From assembly GCF_013407855.1 (NCBI RefSeq), contig NZ_JACBZH010000001.1:1426001-1490000 (forward strand): a DNA stretch of 64,000 nt, read 5' to 3'. The position numbers and the translations under genes were made by a program. This DNA is from Actinopolymorpha rutila. Lineage in GTDB: Bacteria > Actinomycetota > Actinomycetes > Propionibacteriales > Actinopolymorphaceae. The notes beneath the pieces were generated by a model that did no database searches, had not been told where the DNA came from, and worked only from the letters and a program-made list of their open reading frames with translations. Positions 61,424-64,000 of the stretch are shown here, piece by piece. Position 1 is the stretch's first letter. Every line of letters starts with the position of its first letter.

Positions 61424-62593
61424 CTATTCAAGCGCATCCAGAAGGGTCTGGCACACCTGGCGAACGGGACCGCGGTCGACCGCGATGCGCCGCTGGTCGT
61501 CGACCTCCACCAGTCCCGCCTCTCGCAGAGCGGCGACCTGACGGGAGACCGTGCTCTGGTGAACCTGCAGTGCGTCGACGAGTTGTTGCATCGTGAGCGG
61601 GCCATGGTCGAGGAGTTGCAGCACGATCGCCAGCCGGGTTCGGTCGCCCAGTGCGCGCATCGCGGGGGCGAGTGAGGCAAGGCGCCCGACGGAGATGCCG
61701 GGGCGGCGACATTGCGACGCCGACGTCGCGCTCGCGTCGGGACCGGCCTCGGGAGCCGGTTCGTACGCCGGGCTGTAGACAACCCAGATGTCGTCCTCGT
61801 CCCGCAACAGGGACAGGCTTCTGCCGAGACCGGGGCATGGCACCAGCGTGACCCGGCGCGCCTGGTCGGCCGCCTTGGCGTACTGCGCTTCCGGTCGCAG
61901 TCCCGTGACGACGCTGACCCACTGCGCGCCGCCACAACCCGGTGGGGGTGGCCCGACAGTGGTTTGGGCGCGTAGCGCGGGTAGCTGCTCGTGCCAGGAG
62001 CGTTCGACCCAGAGGTCCCAGATCGCGTCCAGTAACTCCAGCAGGGTGTCGCGGACGGAAGCGGGGTCGAGGAGTTCGGAGGAACGCCTGGCGGCGCGGG
62101 GGACCGGCCACGATTCGAGCACGGCCATGACGTCGCGTCGCAGTGCCACACGGGTTCCCCGCATCCCAGCCACGTTGCGGGGTGAGCGCCAAGCGGGGTC
62201 GTCGGGCCCGGTGGGCTGGTCGTAGGTGAGACAGGCGTACGCGCCGAACTCGACCAGGCCGAGGATGCGGTCGTCGTCCAGGTCCGCGAGCCACCGGCGA
62301 AGCGCCGGCCAGGAGGTGTGGCCGTCGTGCTCGGGCGGAAGCTGGGCGTGGAGTACGTCCCGAAGCACCGTGCCGTGGGCGAGCACTGCTCGGACCGGAT
62401 GGCTCGCCCGTACGAGGTCGGCAGGCAACTCCTCGGCCACGATCAGCGGCTCGGGAGTCGGGGTCGCCAGACCTGCCAGCGCGTAGTCGACCAGCACCAT
62501 GGCGGTCGGCATCGCGACGGCCAGCGTGGGAGGTGCGATCTCGAGTCGGGGCGCCGGACGACCTTCGCTGAACACTGGCAACGAGTCGGGCAT
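61424..62593 (-). CDS. ArsR-family regulator with large N-terminal domain
   Basis: A 389-residue regulator. The C-terminal 90 residues are an ArsR winged helix (MRALGDRTRLAIVLQLLDHG, MQQLVDALQVHQSTVSRQVAALREAGLVEV). The N-terminal 280 residues are of the long-ArsR type seen in actinobacteria (for example the DUF5937 kind), with no metal-binding CxC in the wing helix. Met at 62593 is chosen; another Met eight codons earlier would overlap tandem heptamers. Divergent from a VOC gene, which it probably regulates. Confidence 0.82.
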   Translation of the reverse strand: MPDSLPVFSEGRPAPRLEIAPPTLAVAMPTAMVLVDYALAGLATPTPEPLIVAEELPADLVRASHPVRAVLAHGTVLRDVLHAQLPPEHDGHTSWPALRRWLADLDDDRILGLVEFGAYACLTYDQPTGPDDPAWRSPRNVAGMRGTRVALRRDVMAVLESWPVPRAARRSSELLDPASVRDTLLELLDAIWDLWVERSWHEQLPALRAQTTVGPPPPGCGGAQWVSVVTGLRPEAQYAKAADQARRVTLVPCPGLGRSLSLLRDEDDIWVVYSPAYEPAPEAGPDASATSASQCRRPGISVGRLASLAPAMRALGDRTRLAIVLQLLDHGPLTMQQLVDALQVHQSTVSRQVAALREAGLVEVDDQRRIAVDRGPVRQVCQTLLDALE

Positions 62594-62603
62594 GTGCCTA
62601 GTA

Positions 62604-62624
62604 TGTGCATTGCGCATGTCGCAT
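62604..62624. promoter_or_regulatory. Three tandem heptamers in the ArsR/VOC divergent promoter
   Basis: TGTGCAT-TGCGCAT-GTCGCAT, three consecutive seven-base units sharing the GCAT ending. They lie between the start codons of the ArsR-type and VOC genes and are the likely binding site or part of the shared promoter. Assigned by position and repetition. Confidence 0.45.
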
Positions 62625-62658
62625 GCAACCGAGGTGTCAACGGAAGGCGAGGATCGCG

Positions 62659-63036
62659 ATGAGCACGGTGGCGTTCACGGGACAGAGCATCTTCTGTGCC
62701 GATGTCGAGAAGTCGGCGCAGTTCTACGAGCAGACGCTCGGCTTCGTACGGCAGTCTGTCGACGACGGCGACCTCAGCCTCGCGGTGCCCTTGGGCGGCT
62801 CGGGGACGACTCATTCGGCGACTGTCAACCTTCTCTTGCACCACAGCGACGACCCGCAGCCGGTCGATCTCGGCACCTTCGAGACCGACGACGTCGACGC
62901 GCTGATCGACCAGGTGCACGCGGCCGGCTGCGAGATCACCACCGAGCCGGCCGACGCGCCATGGGGCGTACGCGAGGCGGGCTTCCGCGACCCGGACGGC
63001 AACGGGTTGTACGTCACCGCCCGGGCGAACGGCTGA
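62659..63036 (+). CDS. VOC-superfamily protein
   Basis: A 125-residue glyoxalase/extradiol-dioxygenase-fold protein. Strands FTGQSIFCADVEKSAQFYEQTLGF, then ATVNLLLHHSD, and the end GFRDPDGNGLYV are classic for the family. Regulated by the divergent ArsR-type gene by position. Substrate unknown; possibly a resistance or detoxification protein. Confidence 0.85.
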   Translation: MSTVAFTGQSIFCADVEKSAQFYEQTLGFVRQSVDDGDLSLAVPLGGSGTTHSATVNLLLHHSDDPQPVDLGTFETDDVDALIDQVHAAGCEITTEPADAPWGVREAGFRDPDGNGLYVTARANG

Positions 63037-63037
63037 A

Positions 63038-63781
63038 CTACCGAACGTCCACGTAGTCACCGGCCACCGTCACCGCGGCGGTGGTGGACGTCCCGGGGAA
63101 GTACCACCGCCAGGTGCCGTCGGCCGATGCCGTGACCCTGGTCCACAGGCCTCCGCCGCTTCCGCTGATCACGGTCTTGACGGTCTTGTACGTCGAGGTG
63201 CCACTCTTGCGGAACTGCAGCGCCACGGTCTGCTTGGTGTAGCCGGCGTAGTGATGGGTTTCCCAGTTGGCCCGCTTGAGGGTGCCGGCGACGGTGATGG
63301 GCGCGCCCTTCTTCACCGGCTCGGGCGAGGCGTTGACGGTGAGGCTGCCGGCCCGCTTCAGTGAGAAGTGACCAACCCGTTCGTCGTAGGCGGCGCCGTC
63401 GTCCTTGGCGTCCACCAGGGCACCGACGTACCAGGTGCCGGCGTTGTCGTTGTACAGATCGACCAGCGGGTCGAAGGTGAAGGACGTCGAGCATGCGGTG
63501 GCGCTCTCGCAGCGTCCACTCTTTTCGGCGTACCCGTAACCCGGCCCTGTCAGGTCGGTGTCGACGTCGGCGAGACCCGAGTCGTCCCACCCGCGGACGG
63601 TGACCTTGAACGTCTTGGCGTACGTCGTACCGATGACGACGCTCTTTCCACCGTTCACCGTCACGCCGGTGATCTCCGTGTCACCGTAGACCGACGCGTT
63701 GGCGGCCGGGGCGGACAGCCCGGCGAGCCCGACGGCGGCGACAGCGGCGGCGAGCATGGCAGCAGCGCGTTTGCGCATCAT
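63038..63781 (-). CDS. Secreted protein with Ig-like beta domains
   Basis: A 247-residue exported protein. Signal peptide RKRAAAMLAAAVAAVGLAGLSAPAANA ends near residue 28. Two beta-sandwich-like segments follow: residues about 29-145 (GVTVNGGKSVVIGTTYAKTF, with a cysteine pair CESATACST) and about 150-247 (VKKGAPITVAGTLKRANWETH to VTASADGTWRWYFPGT), the latter resembling the Ig-like domains of calcium-binding or wall-binding secreted proteins. No catalytic residues. Start chosen at the first of two adjacent Met codons. Convergent with the VOC gene by two bases. Confidence 0.75.
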   Translation of the reverse strand: MMRKRAAAMLAAAVAAVGLAGLSAPAANASVYGDTEITGVTVNGGKSVVIGTTYAKTFKVTVRGWDDSGLADVDTDLTGPGYGYAEKSGRCESATACSTSFTFDPLVDLYNDNAGTWYVGALVDAKDDGAAYDERVGHFSLKRAGSLTVNASPEPVKKGAPITVAGTLKRANWETHHYAGYTKQTVALQFRKSGTSTYKTVKTVISGSGGGLWTRVTASADGTWRWYFPGTSTTAAVTVAGDYVDVR

Positions 63782-64000
63782 GTGTGAGGTCCCCCTGAAG
63801 ACGAAGCGCGTCTGGGCCTGATCGTTCGGCGGCGCTTCCGGCGACGTCACTGTAGCCGTTCACAGCACCTGGAAACGCCGCCGGGCACCTCGATGCGGGT
63901 CGGCTTTCACGCTTGTTTCACAAGGGAAATCACCGTTTGACGCTGCCGTTGCGTTCTCCCTCGACGGCGGCCCGCTCAGCACGCGCGGGTTCTGTGGATC
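63782..64000. other. Intergenic to window end
   Basis: Promoter region of the secreted Ig-like protein gene (a run of five G, GGGGGAC, just behind the start). No further gene is visible before the window ends. Confidence 0.4.

Overview
High-GC DNA from an actinomycete chromosome. The support is GTG starts and GTGA/ATGA overlaps, a helix-turn-helix/DUF5753 regulator paired with DUF397, a DUF222-HNH (13E12-type) protein, a mycothiol-type DsbA-like protein, an ECF41/SigJ-type sigma factor, twin-arginine and LPXTG-like exported proteins, and a zinc-type ribosomal protein L28. The gene mix and codon style would suit Propionibacteriales relatives such as Kribbella, Nocardioides or Actinopolymorpha, but that placement is inference. 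The window is mostly single genes and short operons, with no complete prophage, CRISPR array or biosynthetic cluster.

Layout. 1-13 kb: RIO-type kinase end, pentapeptide-repeat protein, DUF5753/DUF397 pair with a strong terminator, enolase-superfamily enzyme, ABC-F ATPase, Rrf2 regulator, and a MarR/methyltransferase divergon with two near-palindromic operators, then acetyltransferase, VOC protein, epimerase, CPBP protease and prolyl-tRNA synthetase. 13-17 kb: tRNA-Gln(TTG) followed by an integrase-like relic, a secreted beta-helix protein, aldehyde dehydrogenase and a gene-poor 540-base stretch. 17-25 kb: lipoprotein, DinB protein, phosphotransferase, sulfotransferase-like protein, P-loop kinase, ABC exporter and secreted GH43. 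25-28 kb: a two-gene operon joining a membrane-anchored excisionase-like HTH protein to a fused NodB-deacetylase/GT2 synthase whose deacetylase half has lost key residues. 28-35 kb: GYD protein, hydrolase, repeat-bearing surface protein, MazG-like and SnoaL-like proteins, a nitrilase-family deletion pseudogene and an FkbM methyltransferase. 35-46 kb: kinases, an MFS exporter without a clear start codon, a small VirB11/GspE-like ATPase, an RCC1-plus-RTX secreted protein, a methyltransferase/AraC divergon and the DUF222-HNH protein. 46-64 kb: GNAT, HIT, Tat-exported flavin oxidase, SigJ-like sigma factor, LUD protein, DsbA/MarR divergon, phosphotransferases, methyltransferases, two neighbouring frameshifted kinase genes, rpmB, an ArsR/VOC divergon and a secreted Ig-like protein.

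Themes. Three divergent regulator-enzyme pairs (MarR/trans-aconitate methyltransferase, MarR/DsbA, ArsR/VOC) have visible repeats or palindromes in the shared promoter. Small-molecule kinases are unusually dense: six intact or broken APH/fructosamine-kinase-fold genes, a RIO kinase and three small P-loop kinases. Several genes are decaying or broken (integrase relic, nitrilase-family fragment, two frameshifted kinases).
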